Positions 1-8,897 of a stretch of DNA of 64,000 nucleotides are shown here, piece by piece. The number at the start of each line of letters is the position of its first letter. Position 1 is the stretch's first letter. The notes below the pieces were generated by a model. It saw nothing but the letters and a program-made list of their open reading frames with translations. It did not search any database and was not told where the DNA came from. Position numbers and translations under genes: made by a program. This DNA comes from Methanomicrobium antiquum. Its GTDB lineage: Archaea > Halobacteriota > Methanomicrobia > Methanomicrobiales > Methanomicrobiaceae. The stretch spans positions 1,178,001-1,242,000 of the forward strand of contig NZ_CP091092.1 of NCBI RefSeq assembly GCF_029633915.1, in the 5' to 3' direction.

Positions 1-476
1 ATAAAAATTGATATAGGTCACTTAATTTCTTATTCAGATGAATATTCAAGTGTAAAAGAACATGCAATATTAAATTTTGATGAGTTTCTTTCCTCATTGA
101 AAATCAATAAATTATTCCTTCAAAATACTCCAAAACATATAGCTGATTTACTTAATAATTCCTATTCGGAAATTACCACGGATGAAGTTTATTCCTATCC
201 ATCAATAGATGAGAGTAAAATATATGAGATCTACTCCAATTTTGAAAAGAGAATTATTGGGCAAGAAAAAGTAAAAAAAAATTGCTAAAAGTCTTAACCC
301 TTCTAACATATGGTAAAGTAGAAAAAACACTTGTAATTCTCTTTTATGGACCTTCTGGTGTTGGAAAAACAGAGACTGCAAAATATTTAGCAGAGATATT
401 AGGAGGGGAATTATATCGAAAAGAATTCTCAATGTTTCAGGGTAATGAATACCTTTCCTTTCTCTTCGGAGTGTAG
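1..476 (+). pseudogene. broken AAA+ ATPase gene (ClpA/B-like C-terminal ATPase module), 5' end outside window
   Basis: Frame 1 is open from base 1 to a stop at 286-288 and contains the run IIGQEKVKK, as seen just before the Walker A strand in ClpA/ClpB-type AAA+ modules. The continuation is in another frame (282-476), where GPSGVGKTETAKYLAEILGG is a textbook Walker A loop and helix. An A8-9 tract at 271-281 separates the two, and the intervening bases fit a third frame, so at least two frameshifts are needed. The reading ends at 474-476, before any Walker B, sensor or arginine-finger region. The piece is far more AT-rich than the gene that follows. I read it as a decaying remnant. What the original ATPase did cannot be told from this fragment. 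Confidence 0.7.
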
Positions 477-570
477 TATCCCGAAATAATTTTCCCGGAC
501 ACAGAAATTCTGGAATTGAGCCGGAATAATCGCCAAATGATACGGATTTATAAATCCGGAGGTTTTAGAT

Positions 571-1812
571 TTGAGTATGTACACCTGTGAGGCCTCGTCC
601 CTTGACCTTTTCACAGATTCAATCAGGCTCATTGGGGATGCCACACTTTGTGGTGTAATGGAGTTTGACAGAAGAATTGATCCCACCGCTCTTCAGGAGG
701 CTGCCCAGGCATGTCTCATGGCCCATCCTGTTCTTCGCAGCCGGCTTATCCGGGGAAATGGCCCGGCAATCTGGGAGACAGCCGAGGATGTCAGATATCC
801 TTTTGTGTCTGTGGAGGAGTGCACTGATAAATACTATTCCCATGTCATCGGGCCGGTTGATCCTTACGGTCCGCTGCAGTTTCGCGTACGACTGCTTAGA
901 AGACCTTTGGGAGATGTTATCATCGTCAACCTCGCTCATGCTGCCGCTGATGCGTTTGGTCTTCACACTCTTATGTCCCAGCTTCTGCAGGAATACCAAA
1001 AACCCGGCAGTATCTGTCCTGTAAATGGTGAGATTCCTGAGCGTGACACACTCTGGACCGGCAGAGCCGATCTGCACGGACAGCCGGTATCTCAGGATCT
1101 TAAAGTGGTTAATCCTTTGTGGCCCGATCCTTTTGGCACTTCCTCTGAGCCTTCAAATTTTCACAGGGAATGCGTAAACCCTCAGGTAATGGAGGCAATT
1201 CGTGTCCGGACCCGTGAGCTTAGCGGGAGTATTAATGATGTTGTGATGGCGGCATACTTCCTGTCAATGAGTGACTTAACAGGTCATATGGGGCCTGTTG
1301 ACGTTTTTTTCCCCGTCAACCTGCGTCAGTACTTAAAGGACGGATCGCGGGTGATGAGCAACCAGGCCGTCAATATCTCTTTTTCTCTTGATCGCAGGAT
1401 GGGAGAAGGGATGAAAGATACTCTTCCCCGTGTGATCAGAGAAACAACACTGCTAAAGGAGAAATCCATCGGCATCAGTGAACAGGCCATAATGGACAGG
1501 GCCTGCGACCCGGAGGGCAGGCATATTCACCAGATGGTCGAGGAGATAGCAACTCTGCAGAAATCAGGCTTTGCGGATATCTTCATCTCAAATCCCGGGA
1601 CTATAGCCCTGCCGGATATTAAAGGGCTTACCGATGCCTATGTCTGCTTCCCCGGATGTTACATGCCTTCCACATGTTTTATCACCAGTACTTTCCGGGG
1701 GCATATGACGGTCACAATAGGTTACCAGGATACTAAAAGGGCAAGGGAGGGAACACGAAAGGCACTGGATCAATTCATGCAGTATCTCCTTTCAGTGGTG
1801 GATGAATTTTGA
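571..1812 (+). CDS. condensation-domain / alcohol acetyltransferase-like protein
   Basis: The protein is 413 aa and resembles the acyl-CoA-dependent acyltransferase superfamily (NRPS condensation domains, WS/DGAT and alcohol acetyltransferases). NLAHAAADAFG near residue 120 carries the HxxxD active-site motif. VFFPVNLRQ and FISNPGTIALPD correspond to the latch and floor-loop regions of that fold. No adenylation or carrier domain is present, so it is a stand-alone acyltransferase-like protein of unknown substrate. TTG at 571 is chosen because GGAGG at 558-562 lies 8 nt upstream; ATG at 577 is the alternative. The gene is clearly more GC-rich than the fragment before it, which could mark a transfer boundary. 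Family assignment is fairly secure and function is not. Confidence 0.75.
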   Translation: MSMYTCEASSLDLFTDSIRLIGDATLCGVMEFDRRIDPTALQEAAQACLMAHPVLRSRLIRGNGPAIWETAEDVRYPFVSVEECTDKYYSHVIGPVDPYGPLQFRVRLLRRPLGDVIIVNLAHAAADAFGLHTLMSQLLQEYQKPGSICPVNGEIPERDTLWTGRADLHGQPVSQDLKVVNPLWPDPFGTSSEPSNFHRECVNPQVMEAIRVRTRELSGSINDVVMAAYFLSMSDLTGHMGPVDVFFPVNLRQYLKDGSRVMSNQAVNISFSLDRRMGEGMKDTLPRVIRETTLLKEKSIGISEQAIMDRACDPEGRHIHQMVEEIATLQKSGFADIFISNPGTIALPDIKGLTDAYVCFPGCYMPSTCFITSTFRGHMTVTIGYQDTKRAREGTRKALDQFMQYLLSVVDEF

Positions 1813-1936
1813 GATCGGATGCAGTATAAGTTTTGCATGAACATGTTTTTTTTCAATTTTATATCTTTCAGGTCAAATTCAGACAACAGAGGTTTAAACG
1901 GCGTAACTGCCCCCAATCATAACTGAGTGTAAATCC

Positions 1937-2944
1937 ATGAATAGAAAATACATTGTATTTTGCGTCATTATCGCGGCAGTCATTATTCCTGCAGTGTTAA
2001 TTTCGGCAAGCATAGTGCCGGGAGAACCCACAGCCGGGGCTGTATATATCGTGTACGGATCAGAAAAAGGCGATCTTTCATATACTGATGCGGCATATAA
2101 GGGCCTTTTGGAAGCACAGAACGACTTTGGCATTGTCATAAGGGAATTCACGCCGCTTGATTATGAGAGCCTTCCGGCGATTCTCAAAAACAGCAGCGGA
2201 GCTGAGAGGCCCGGTCTGATAATAACGGTTGGATTTCAGTATGCAGACTTTACCCGGGAGTTAGCCGATGAAAACAAAGATATTTTCTTCCTTGCAATTG
2301 ATCAGTCGGGAATAGGGTCTGAAAATCTCAGGTCGTATGAGATAACATCCTACGGAGACAGTTTCTTATCAGGTGTGCTTGCCGCATCGGCGACAAATAC
2401 AGGACGTGTTGGCATTATTATGGGGATGCAGTCTGATGTTTTGGATACATTTCTTAGAGGTTATAGTGACGGTGTCTTTTCAATAAACCCGGATGTGACT
2501 GTTGAAAATGCATATGTTAACCAAAACTCAACGGAAGGATTCAATGATCCTGAGAAGACCCGCCGGATTGCAGATTTGATGTACCAAAACGGGACAGATG
2601 TTCTCTTTATGTGTGCCGGTTACTCCAATATGGGTGCTTTTAATCTGGCTAATGACACTTTGTGTTTGTATATCATCGGCACAGACTCAGACCAGTCCCC
2701 ACTCGGCCCGGGATTTGTGCTTGCATCAGCGGTAAAGTGGGTGGATACGGTTGTTTATAATGGCATTTCAGAATATCTGGGCGGTTCTTTCACCGGCGGC
2801 AATGTTGTTGCCGGGTTAAAAGACGGTGTGAACGGCCTTTTATTCAACCCGAAGTTTGAAGAATATAATAAAACAGTTGGTGCATGGGAGATAACAGCAG
2901 AAGAAGAAGAGGCTAAGTATTTGCAGCAGAAGTTGTTTTCATGA
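1937..2944 (+). CDS. BMP family (PnrA/Med-like) substrate-binding protein
   Basis: This 335-aa protein begins with a hydrophobic segment (about residues 5-25) and continues with the BMP fold. Visible marks are GSEKGDLSYTDAAYKGL near the start of the mature domain and IITVGFQYAD and FFLAIDQ strands of the periplasmic-binding scaffold. In bacteria the family binds nucleosides or acts as lipoprotein ligand-binding subunits of ABC importers. No lipobox cysteine follows the hydrophobic segment, so it is probably membrane-anchored. No permease or ATPase gene is adjacent, so the transporter, if there is one, lies elsewhere. It is followed 58 bp later by the U32 gene on the same strand. The ligand is unknown. 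Confidence 0.75.
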   Translation: MNRKYIVFCVIIAAVIIPAVLISASIVPGEPTAGAVYIVYGSEKGDLSYTDAAYKGLLEAQNDFGIVIREFTPLDYESLPAILKNSSGAERPGLIITVGFQYADFTRELADENKDIFFLAIDQSGIGSENLRSYEITSYGDSFLSGVLAASATNTGRVGIIMGMQSDVLDTFLRGYSDGVFSINPDVTVENAYVNQNSTEGFNDPEKTRRIADLMYQNGTDVLFMCAGYSNMGAFNLANDTLCLYIIGTDSDQSPLGPGFVLASAVKWVDTVVYNGISEYLGGSFTGGNVVAGLKDGVNGLLFNPKFEEYNKTVGAWEITAEEEEAKYLQQKLFS

Positions 2945-3002
2945 ATAAAAGCATCACAAAAAATAGTTTAATGAGACAAAAAACCAAAATATCCACAACT
3001 CT

Positions 3003-4214
3003 ATGAAAGCTCCTGAACTTCTAGCACCTGCCGGAAACTGGTCAGCGATGAAAACCGCAGTTATTAGCGGCGCGGATGCTGTTTATTTTGGCGTAAAAAA
3101 TATGAACATGCGTGATAATGCCGGAAACTTTGAGATCAGCGAACTTGAAAAAGTAATGAATTATCTGCATGAGAATAAAAAAGCCGGATATCTGACGCTT
3201 AATACAATATATTACAATAACGAACTTCCAAAGTTAAAAACAGTGATTAATACCGCCAAAAACGCAGGAGTTGATGCAGTAATCTGCTGGGATATGGCAG
3301 TATTTGAGATGGCAAAAGAGGCGGGTTTGAAAATCCACATATCAACTCAGGCAGGCGTTTCAAATTATAAGGCATTTTCATTTTATGCAAAACTTGGTGC
3401 AAAAAGAATTATTCTTGCAAGAGAATGCTCAATTTCTGATATTTCAGAAATCAGTAAACAGTCTTTATCAGACGGGCTTGACTGTGAGATTGAAGCATTT
3501 ATCCATGGCGCAATGTGTGTGAGCATCTCAGGAAGGTGTTTTTTATCAGAAGCGGTGTTTCTAAAATCAGCCAACCGGGGCAGGTGTATCCAGCCATGCC
3601 GGAGGCTCTATAAGATTACAGATGTTGAGGATGAAGAGAATTCATACATTTTAGGGCATGATTATGTCTTAAGCCCAAAAGATCTGTGTTCTATTGAAAT
3701 ACTTCCTGAACTGATTAATGCAGGAATATCATCTTTTAAGATAGAGGGAAGAATAAGACCTCCTGAATATGTAAAAAAGACAGTATCCTGCTACAAAAAA
3801 GCATTATCTGCAATAGAGACAGGAACGTATACACCTCTTATGGCTGAAGAGCTAAAAGAGGAGCTGAAAACTGCATATAATCGCGGTTTTTCAAAAGGAT
3901 TTTACAAAGGCCTTGAAAAAGACTGGATAAGCCCCGGCCCTGATTCAAAAGAATCAAAAGAATATCTTGGCGATGTTGTTAATTATTACAAAAAGGCAGG
4001 TGTCGCAGAATTTCTGATACGCTCAGGAAGTCTGAAATTAAAGGATAAAATACTGATTTATGGAAAAACCACTCCTGCGCAGTACACAGTTGTAGAAGAG
4101 ATTCAGATTAATCATGAATCTGTTAAAGTGGTATCTAAAGGTGAGCGATGCGGTATAAAAATTCCCTCTTTGGTAAGGCCCGGAGATAAGCTGTTTTTAA
4201 TTAAGGATCTTTAA
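3003..4214 (+). CDS. U32 peptidase-family protein (probable RNA hydroxylation or related factor)
   Basis: The 403-aa protein opens with ELLAPAGNW and has the full U32 signature EAFIHGAMCVSISGRCFLS at about residues 164-182. SANRGRCIQPCR follows and adds two more cysteines. This cysteine set is typical of the family and suggests an iron-sulfur or metal site. Bacterial relatives (RlhA, TrhP/YegQ) are needed for hydroxylation of rRNA or tRNA. Older annotations as collagenase-like proteases rest on weak evidence. The C-terminal part (from about residue 320) looks like the beta-barrel extension found in longer members. What the archaeal protein does is not known, so I would not call it a protease. 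Confidence 0.85.
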   Translation: MKAPELLAPAGNWSAMKTAVISGADAVYFGVKNMNMRDNAGNFEISELEKVMNYLHENKKAGYLTLNTIYYNNELPKLKTVINTAKNAGVDAVICWDMAVFEMAKEAGLKIHISTQAGVSNYKAFSFYAKLGAKRIILARECSISDISEISKQSLSDGLDCEIEAFIHGAMCVSISGRCFLSEAVFLKSANRGRCIQPCRRLYKITDVEDEENSYILGHDYVLSPKDLCSIEILPELINAGISSFKIEGRIRPPEYVKKTVSCYKKALSAIETGTYTPLMAEELKEELKTAYNRGFSKGFYKGLEKDWISPGPDSKESKEYLGDVVNYYKKAGVAEFLIRSGSLKLKDKILIYGKTTPAQYTVVEEIQINHESVKVVSKGERCGIKIPSLVRPGDKLFLIKDL

Positions 4215-4450
4215 TTAAGATTCTTAAAAATATAAGTTTAGATATTTTACCTGAAGATCGTGGATAATTATCCTGATGATTAAATTAATTTTTTTTGTTA
4301 ATTGTGTATGAATACTGTGTTATCTCAAAATTATTTAGATGCATTTTTTTTTGTTTTTTTTAAATGTTTTAAAGCTATAAGAAAATTTTCGGTTGAAAAA
4401 ATTCTTTCTTTTTCAAAAGGAAGAAATATTAACAGACTTAATGAATTGGT

Positions 4451-5428
4451 ATGCAGTCTAAATCAACAGGATTTTTAAGAAACAGCCCAAATATCCGTGC
4501 ATATAGTGATCTTTTAAGACTGCATTTTGCAATAATCTGGCCTTTGCTTTTCTGTTCCGGAACAATGCTTGCTTTTACAACATATGGCTTTTTTTCATGG
4601 ACATATCTTATAATCGCCGCTCTCATTGGTCTTTTTGGTTTTGAAGCAGGAATGGTTCTAAACGACTATGTTGACAGATTTTATGACACAAAAGATATTG
4701 AAAATAGTATGACAAATTACTGGCGGCCTTTTAAAACACGACCTGTTGCTATGGGTTTAATTCCAGCCAGAAACGGACTCATACTTTTTGTCCTGCTTGC
4801 ATTAACTGCCTTTTTTCTGTCTCTTCTACTTCCCTTTCCGCATTCTCTGTTTGTTATTCTAATCATGGTTTATTGCAATACAGTAGAGGTTTTTTATCAG
4901 GTAAAGAAGCGAAATCAGAAATTTCCTGTTGCCCAGCTTGTAGGGCGGACTGATCTAGCCCTTTTTTTGGTTGCAGGTTATCTTGTTGCCGGAATGCCGG
5001 ATTTTACAGCCTTTATTTGCTTTCTTTTTTTGTACACATATGCTATCGGGCATCTTGTTGTAAATGATCTTGCGGATCTAAAAAACGATTTTGCCAGAGG
5101 TATGAAGACAATTCCAGTGCTTTATGGAGTTAAAAAAGCAGTTATCTGGGTTATAGTCTGCACAGTTCTTAACGGCATTACAATTATATTTTTAGCCTCT
5201 TTTCTTGGATTGTTAAGCCAGGCAGGTTTAATATTTGGTTTTATTTTCCTTTTAATTGCAAATCTGATAATTATCCGTGGAAAAGGAAAAGGAGAAAAAG
5301 AAAGAGAAGGAGAGGTAAAAGAAAAAGCGAAAGCAATAGCTATCGCAAAATCGGCAATGAAGGCACTGCCTTTATTCCATGTGGCAATGTTTGTTTACTC
5401 ACTGAGTCTTTTATTTTCATTTGTATAA
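4451..5428 (+). CDS. UbiA-family prenyltransferase
   Basis: The 325-aa integral membrane protein has both Asp-rich motifs of the UbiA superfamily: NDYVDRFYD (about residue 71) and NDLADLKND (about residue 205). They bind the Mg2+-prenyl diphosphate, and about eight hydrophobic helices surround them. Archaeal members attach isoprenoids in membrane lipid, menaquinone or heme pathways. This one is longer than geranylgeranylglyceryl-phosphate geranylgeranyltransferase and its acceptor cannot be named. A Lys/Glu-rich stretch, GKGKGEKEREGEVKEKAKA, lies between the last helices and looks like a cytoplasmic loop insertion. ATG 4451 puts the first helix at about residue 27. No operon partner is evident. 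Confidence 0.85.
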   Translation: MQSKSTGFLRNSPNIRAYSDLLRLHFAIIWPLLFCSGTMLAFTTYGFFSWTYLIIAALIGLFGFEAGMVLNDYVDRFYDTKDIENSMTNYWRPFKTRPVAMGLIPARNGLILFVLLALTAFFLSLLLPFPHSLFVILIMVYCNTVEVFYQVKKRNQKFPVAQLVGRTDLALFLVAGYLVAGMPDFTAFICFLFLYTYAIGHLVVNDLADLKNDFARGMKTIPVLYGVKKAVIWVIVCTVLNGITIIFLASFLGLLSQAGLIFGFIFLLIANLIIIRGKGKGEKEREGEVKEKAKAIAIAKSAMKALPLFHVAMFVYSLSLLFSFV

Positions 5429-5596
5429 CGTAAGTCTGCCCAGGTGTATCTGGTTGTAGTTAGGCGTGGCCGGATGCATCCTGATTACATATAGCTAATT
5501 AAAAAAATATCAAAATACTTCAATTTTAAAAGAAATATTCTGATTTTAACCTGAATATTCAATTTTTAAAAGAAATATTTCAATTTCAAAACAGAG

Positions 5597-5669
5597 TGCT
5601 GATACGGGGATTTGAACCCCGGTCGCCGGCGTGAAAGGCCGGCATGATTGGCCCCTACACTATATCAGC
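5597..5669 (-). tRNA. tRNA-Glu (UUC)
   Basis: Read on the minus strand, the acceptor stem is GCTGATA pairing with TATCAGC, with discriminator A. The anticodon stem is CCGGC/GCCGG around the loop CTTTCAC (anticodon TTC), and the T arm is CCCGG/CCGGG-type with GTTCAAATC. The total is 73 nt. CCA is not encoded. An AT box (AAATATAG, roughly 5702-5710) lies about 35-40 bp upstream on the minus strand and may be the promoter. Confidence 0.95.
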
Positions 5670-5960
5670 AGGTGAATCATTGCCTGAATGATTGCTCTAC
5701 TATATTTGCGAGTTTAGAATAAATACGTTTTGATTTGAATTTTTAAAATTAAAATAATGAAGACACCCTATTTTACATTAAATTTTCATTAAACGGCAAT
5801 CAAAAAAATTGTAAAAGACTCCATATCACCACTTAAAATCCTAAAATAAACAAATTTGCACCAACTGAAGATAAGACAAAAGCAAAATAATATACAAACA
5901 AAACTAAACCGAATAAAACTAAGCAGAATTAAACTAAAAAGAACAAAATAATGTCAAAAA

Positions 5961-6178
5961 CCGGATAAAAACTAAAAAGAAGACAATAAAAACAAAAAGA
6001 ATACAAAAAAACGGATAAGACAAAAGAAGAAGACAATAAAAAAAGAATACAAAAAAACCGGATGAGACAAAAGAAGAAGACAATAAAAAAAGAATCCAAA
6101 AACCGGATGAGACAAAAGAAGAAGACAATAAAAAAAGAATCCAAAAACCGGATGAGACAAAAGAAGAAGAGATAAAAT
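5961..6178 (+). repeat. purine-rich tandem repeat, 45-bp unit, in the leader of the MFS gene
   Basis: The core CCGGAT (or ACGGAT) starts at 5961, 6011, 6058, 6103 and 6148, giving spacings of 50, 47, 45 and 45. Units grow more regular toward the downstream gene. Each has CCGGATGAGACAAAAGAAG followed by an A/G run. On the + strand the last copies would encode a charged 15-residue repeat (KPDETKEEDNKKRIQ), ending at a stop 5 bp before the MFS ATG, but there is no start codon. I treat it as non-coding leader or intergenic DNA. Confidence 0.8.
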
Positions 6179-6185
6179 GAGATAA

Positions 6186-7436
6186 ATGTCAAAAAAAAGC
6201 ATCACTGATTTAAAATCAAAATCAAAACAAAAATACTTAGGCGATAAAGGGCTTCTTGCACTAATCATTCTTCTATCTGCATTTGTTCCTCTCTCAACCG
6301 ATCTTTACCTTCCGGCACTTCCTAAAATGTCAGACTTCTTTCAGGTTTCAGTAACCCTGACAAATCTGACACTGATTTTATTCTTCGTTTTTTTCAGCAT
6401 AGGGCTACTATTCTGGGGACCTTTAAGCGACAAATACGGCAGAAGGCCGGTTCTTATTGCAGGACTTTCAATCTATATCGCCGCAGGTTTTGCATGTGCG
6501 CTTTCATCAGATATCTGGCAATTAATAATTTCAAGAATATTTCAGGCAGTCGGCGGAAGCGCCGCGGCGGCTGTTGCAACAGCGATGGTAAAGGACGTAT
6601 ATGAAGGAAGAAAGCGAGAGTCGGTATTAGCAATAGTTCAGTCAATGGTTGTAATCTCACCTGCATTAGCACCGGTTCTGGGCGCTTTTATGCTTCCCTA
6701 CACATCATGGCCGGGACTATTTTATGCCCTTGCAGGAATAGGAATCATTTCAATCACCGGCGGAATTTTAATGGAAGAAACCCTTCCAAAATCTTCACGA
6801 TACAAAGGAACAGTTGCAAAATCAATAACACGACTTGGACATGTATTAAAAAATCCAGGATTTGCGTCACTATTAATTGTATTTTCTCTTGTAAGCACAG
6901 CATCGCTTGCATTCATCGCGGATTCTTCATATATATATGTAAATGAATTCGGCTTATCAGAACAATTATTCAGCTTTTATTTTGCAATAAACGCCCTGGC
7001 TCTTATAGCAGGGCCGTTTTTATACATCAGACTGTCACGATCATTTTCCAGAAAATCAATAATCAGTTCCGGCTTTATTATTCTTGCACTCGGAGGCACA
7101 CTTGTCGTAATATTTGGACATATAAGCCCGTTGATATTTACACTTGCCCTGTTTCCTGCATCTCTTATGGGAAGCTGTGTAAGACCATCAGGAGTTTACA
7201 TGATGCTTGAACAGCAAATGGAGGACAGCGGTTCTGCATCAGCTTTGATAAACTGCTTTGGCCTTGTCTTTGGCAGTTTAGGAATGATTCTTGTATCATT
7301 AAATGGAGATAATCTCATTTTAAGTGTTGGCTTAATCAATCTTGCTGTCGGAATTGCCTGTTTTTTTGGCTGGCATCTGATTGGAAGATTCAAAATTACA
7401 AAAGACACCGAAGGATTCTCCTGTAATATCAAATGA
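6186..7436 (+). CDS. MFS drug-resistance exporter, Bcr/CflA type
   Basis: The 416-aa, 12-helix major facilitator has DLYLPALPKM in the first helix, which is diagnostic of the Bcr/CflA (DHA1) group. GPLSDKYGRRPVL, the MFS motif A, lies between helices 2 and 3. The family exports drugs or small metabolites by proton antiport; the substrate here is unknown. The soluble N-terminus is short and basic. ATG 6186 directly follows the purine-rich repeat, so the repeat probably forms the mRNA leader. The gene ends in a gap rich in palindromes and converges with the F430/ilvE operon. Confidence 0.88.
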   Translation: MSKKSITDLKSKSKQKYLGDKGLLALIILLSAFVPLSTDLYLPALPKMSDFFQVSVTLTNLTLILFFVFFSIGLLFWGPLSDKYGRRPVLIAGLSIYIAAGFACALSSDIWQLIISRIFQAVGGSAAAAVATAMVKDVYEGRKRESVLAIVQSMVVISPALAPVLGAFMLPYTSWPGLFYALAGIGIISITGGILMEETLPKSSRYKGTVAKSITRLGHVLKNPGFASLLIVFSLVSTASLAFIADSSYIYVNEFGLSEQLFSFYFAINALALIAGPFLYIRLSRSFSRKSIISSGFIILALGGTLVVIFGHISPLIFTLALFPASLMGSCVRPSGVYMMLEQQMEDSGSASALINCFGLVFGSLGMILVSLNGDNLILSVGLINLAVGIACFFGWHLIGRFKITKDTEGFSCNIK

Positions 7437-7447
7437 ATCTGACCTTT

Positions 7448-7476
7448 ACATGAAAGTTACGAAGTAAATTTCATGT
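7448..7476. repeat. palindrome of the CATGAAA/TTTCATG family
   Basis: ACATGAAA (7448-7455) pairs with TTTCATGT (7469-7476). After one mismatch TTAC pairs with GTAA around a GAA loop. It lies 11 bp after the MFS stop codon, where a terminator hairpin would be expected. The same core recurs at 7933-7959 and 57265-57291. Confidence 0.7.
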
Positions 7477-7604
7477 TAAATCCAAATCCTCAAAATAAAA
7501 AACATTCTTAAACCAAAAGAATAACTCCTGAATAAAATTCATTTCTTAGGTTGAAAAAATACTTTTCAGAATAAAATTCATCTCTAAGATGAGAACTTAT
7601 TATC

Positions 7605-7852
7605 CAACCTGACTTTGCCACTTGGTCTTTTGAAGTGCATTATTCCCAAAAATATCAAAAATAATCTTTATTGAATTTGACAGTTGGGACATATTTGCAT
7701 ACAAAACATCAATTTATTTTTATAATGCAAAAGTCATTTAGAATTTAAGCCCAAAATGATGCTATTTTTGGTAAAATTTTCAAAAATTCCTGGAACTGTC
7801 AAATTTAATTCTTGCACAATACAATGAATTTTAGTGATGTGGCAAACTTAGG
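7605..7852. mobile_element. MITE-like relic related to the IS1634-type element at 17475
   Basis: The left end AACCTGACTTTGCCA (about 7606-7620) is shared with the sequence in front of the transposase fragment at 17479-17494. The right end, read on the minus strand, is GGATCCTAAGTTTGCCACA, an imperfect inverted copy. Inside is a second inverted pair, AATTTGACAGTT near 7674-7685 and AACTGTCAAATT near 7794-7805. No ORF is present. I infer a non-autonomous element or solo IS ends; target duplications were not identified. Confidence 0.5.
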
Positions 7853-7898
7853 ATCCAAATTAAAAAAATATTAAGATTTTAAAAATCCTTTCATTAAA

Positions 7899-7962
7899 AA
7901 CGTCCATGAAATTATATTTCATGCACCGGTTTCATGTAAGTTACGAAGTAACTTTCATGTAA
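7899..7962 (+). repeat. composite palindromic repeat module, copy 1
   Basis: Two adjacent palindromes make up the module. CATGAAAT-TAT-ATTTCATG (7905-7923) is perfect. CATGTAAGTTAC-GAA-GTAACTTTCATG (7933-7959) has one mismatch. The same pair in the same order, almost base for base, occurs at 57231-57295, and reverse-oriented relatives occur twice at 41388-41517. All three places lie between convergent genes. Confidence 0.8.
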
Positions 7963-8000
7963 AATTTCCTGTGAATAATATCCACAGATAAAGGATTTTT

Positions 8001-8870
8001 TCACTTATAAATTTCTTTGCCTTCATTCTGAGTCTTTGTCTGGAATGCGGCAATAAGCTGGGATGCAACAGGACCCGGCTTTCCAGTACCTATTTTTCTT
8101 CCGTCAATTAAAGTAACAGGTGCTATCTCAGCCGCAGAACCGCTTACCAAAACCTCATCAGCTGAGTATAAATCAAAGTACCCAAGGTTTTGTTCACGAA
8201 CAGGTATCCCAAGTTCTGCAGCAACTTCCAAAAGAACAAGCCTTGTAATGCCTCTTAAATTGTTTAAAGTATGCGGAGTCAGAATAACGCCGTTTTTAAC
8301 GATGAAGATATTATCTCCTGAACCTTCTGCGATATACCCGTTTGTATCAAAAAAGATTGCCTCATCCCCACCCTTGTAGTTTGCCTCAATCTTTGCAAGA
8401 ATGTTATTTAAATAATTCAGGCTTTTTACATTTGGCGGCAGTGCATCAGCAGGATTTCGCCTGACAGAAACTGTAATTGCCTTAAGACCTTTCTCATAAA
8501 GATCTCCATACATTGCTCCCCAACCGGTCGCAATTACGAATATTGTTGGTTTCTGACACTTTCGTGGATCAAGTCCGAGGTCTCCCACACCTCTTGTGAC
8601 AACAAGTCTTATATATGCATCTTTAAGTTCATTACGTCTCAGAGTCTCCAAAACAACCTCTTCCATCGCGGATTTGGTCATCCCAATATCCAAATCAATT
8701 GTCTTTGCAGAATCATAGAGTCTGTCTAAATGTTCGTTTAATCTGAAAACTCTTCCGTTATATGCTCTTATTCCCTCAAAAACACCGTCTCCATACAAAA
8801 GACCGTGATCAAAAACAGATACCTTCGCCTCTTCCTTTGGAAGGTATTCACCGTCCATATAAATTATCAT
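8001..8870 (-). CDS. ilvE: branched-chain amino acid aminotransferase
   Basis: The 289-aa fold-type IV PLP aminotransferase transfers the amino group between branched-chain 2-oxoacids and glutamate. Visible marks are [13 protein letters not shown] near residue 30, [10 protein letters not shown] with the PLP-lysine region near 150, [10 protein letters not shown] near 190 and the phosphate-binding LNNLRGITR. Length is normal. It lies 27 bp after cfbB on the same strand and is probably the last gene of the F430 operon. ATG at 8868-8870 gives the usual [11 protein letters not shown] start. D-amino-acid transaminase or aminodeoxychorismate lyase relatives are less likely given the length and EGIRAY motif. 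Confidence 0.9.
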   Translation of the reverse strand: MIIYMDGEYLPKEEAKVSVFDHGLLYGDGVFEGIRAYNGRVFRLNEHLDRLYDSAKTIDLDIGMTKSAMEEVVLETLRRNELKDAYIRLVVTRGVGDLGLDPRKCQKPTIFVIATGWGAMYGDLYEKGLKAITVSVRRNPADALPPNVKSLNYLNNILAKIEANYKGGDEAIFFDTNGYIAEGSGDNIFIVKNGVILTPHTLNNLRGITRLVLLEVAAELGIPVREQNLGYFDLYSADEVLVSGSAAEIAPVTLIDGRKIGTGKPGPVASQLIAAFQTKTQNEGKEIYK

Positions 8871-8897
8871 GAAATTTATGTTATCTCTTAAAGATAA

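Noticed and set aside
5961-6178. CRISPR array
   Set aside because: Units follow directly on each other with no unique spacers, spacing drifts from 50 to 45, and no cas genes are near.
5929-6192. Minus-strand ORF with a Phe/Ile/Leu-rich 15-residue repeat
   Set aside because: It is the complement of the purine-rich tandem repeat; the other minus frames are open too, and it has no homology or regulatory signals.
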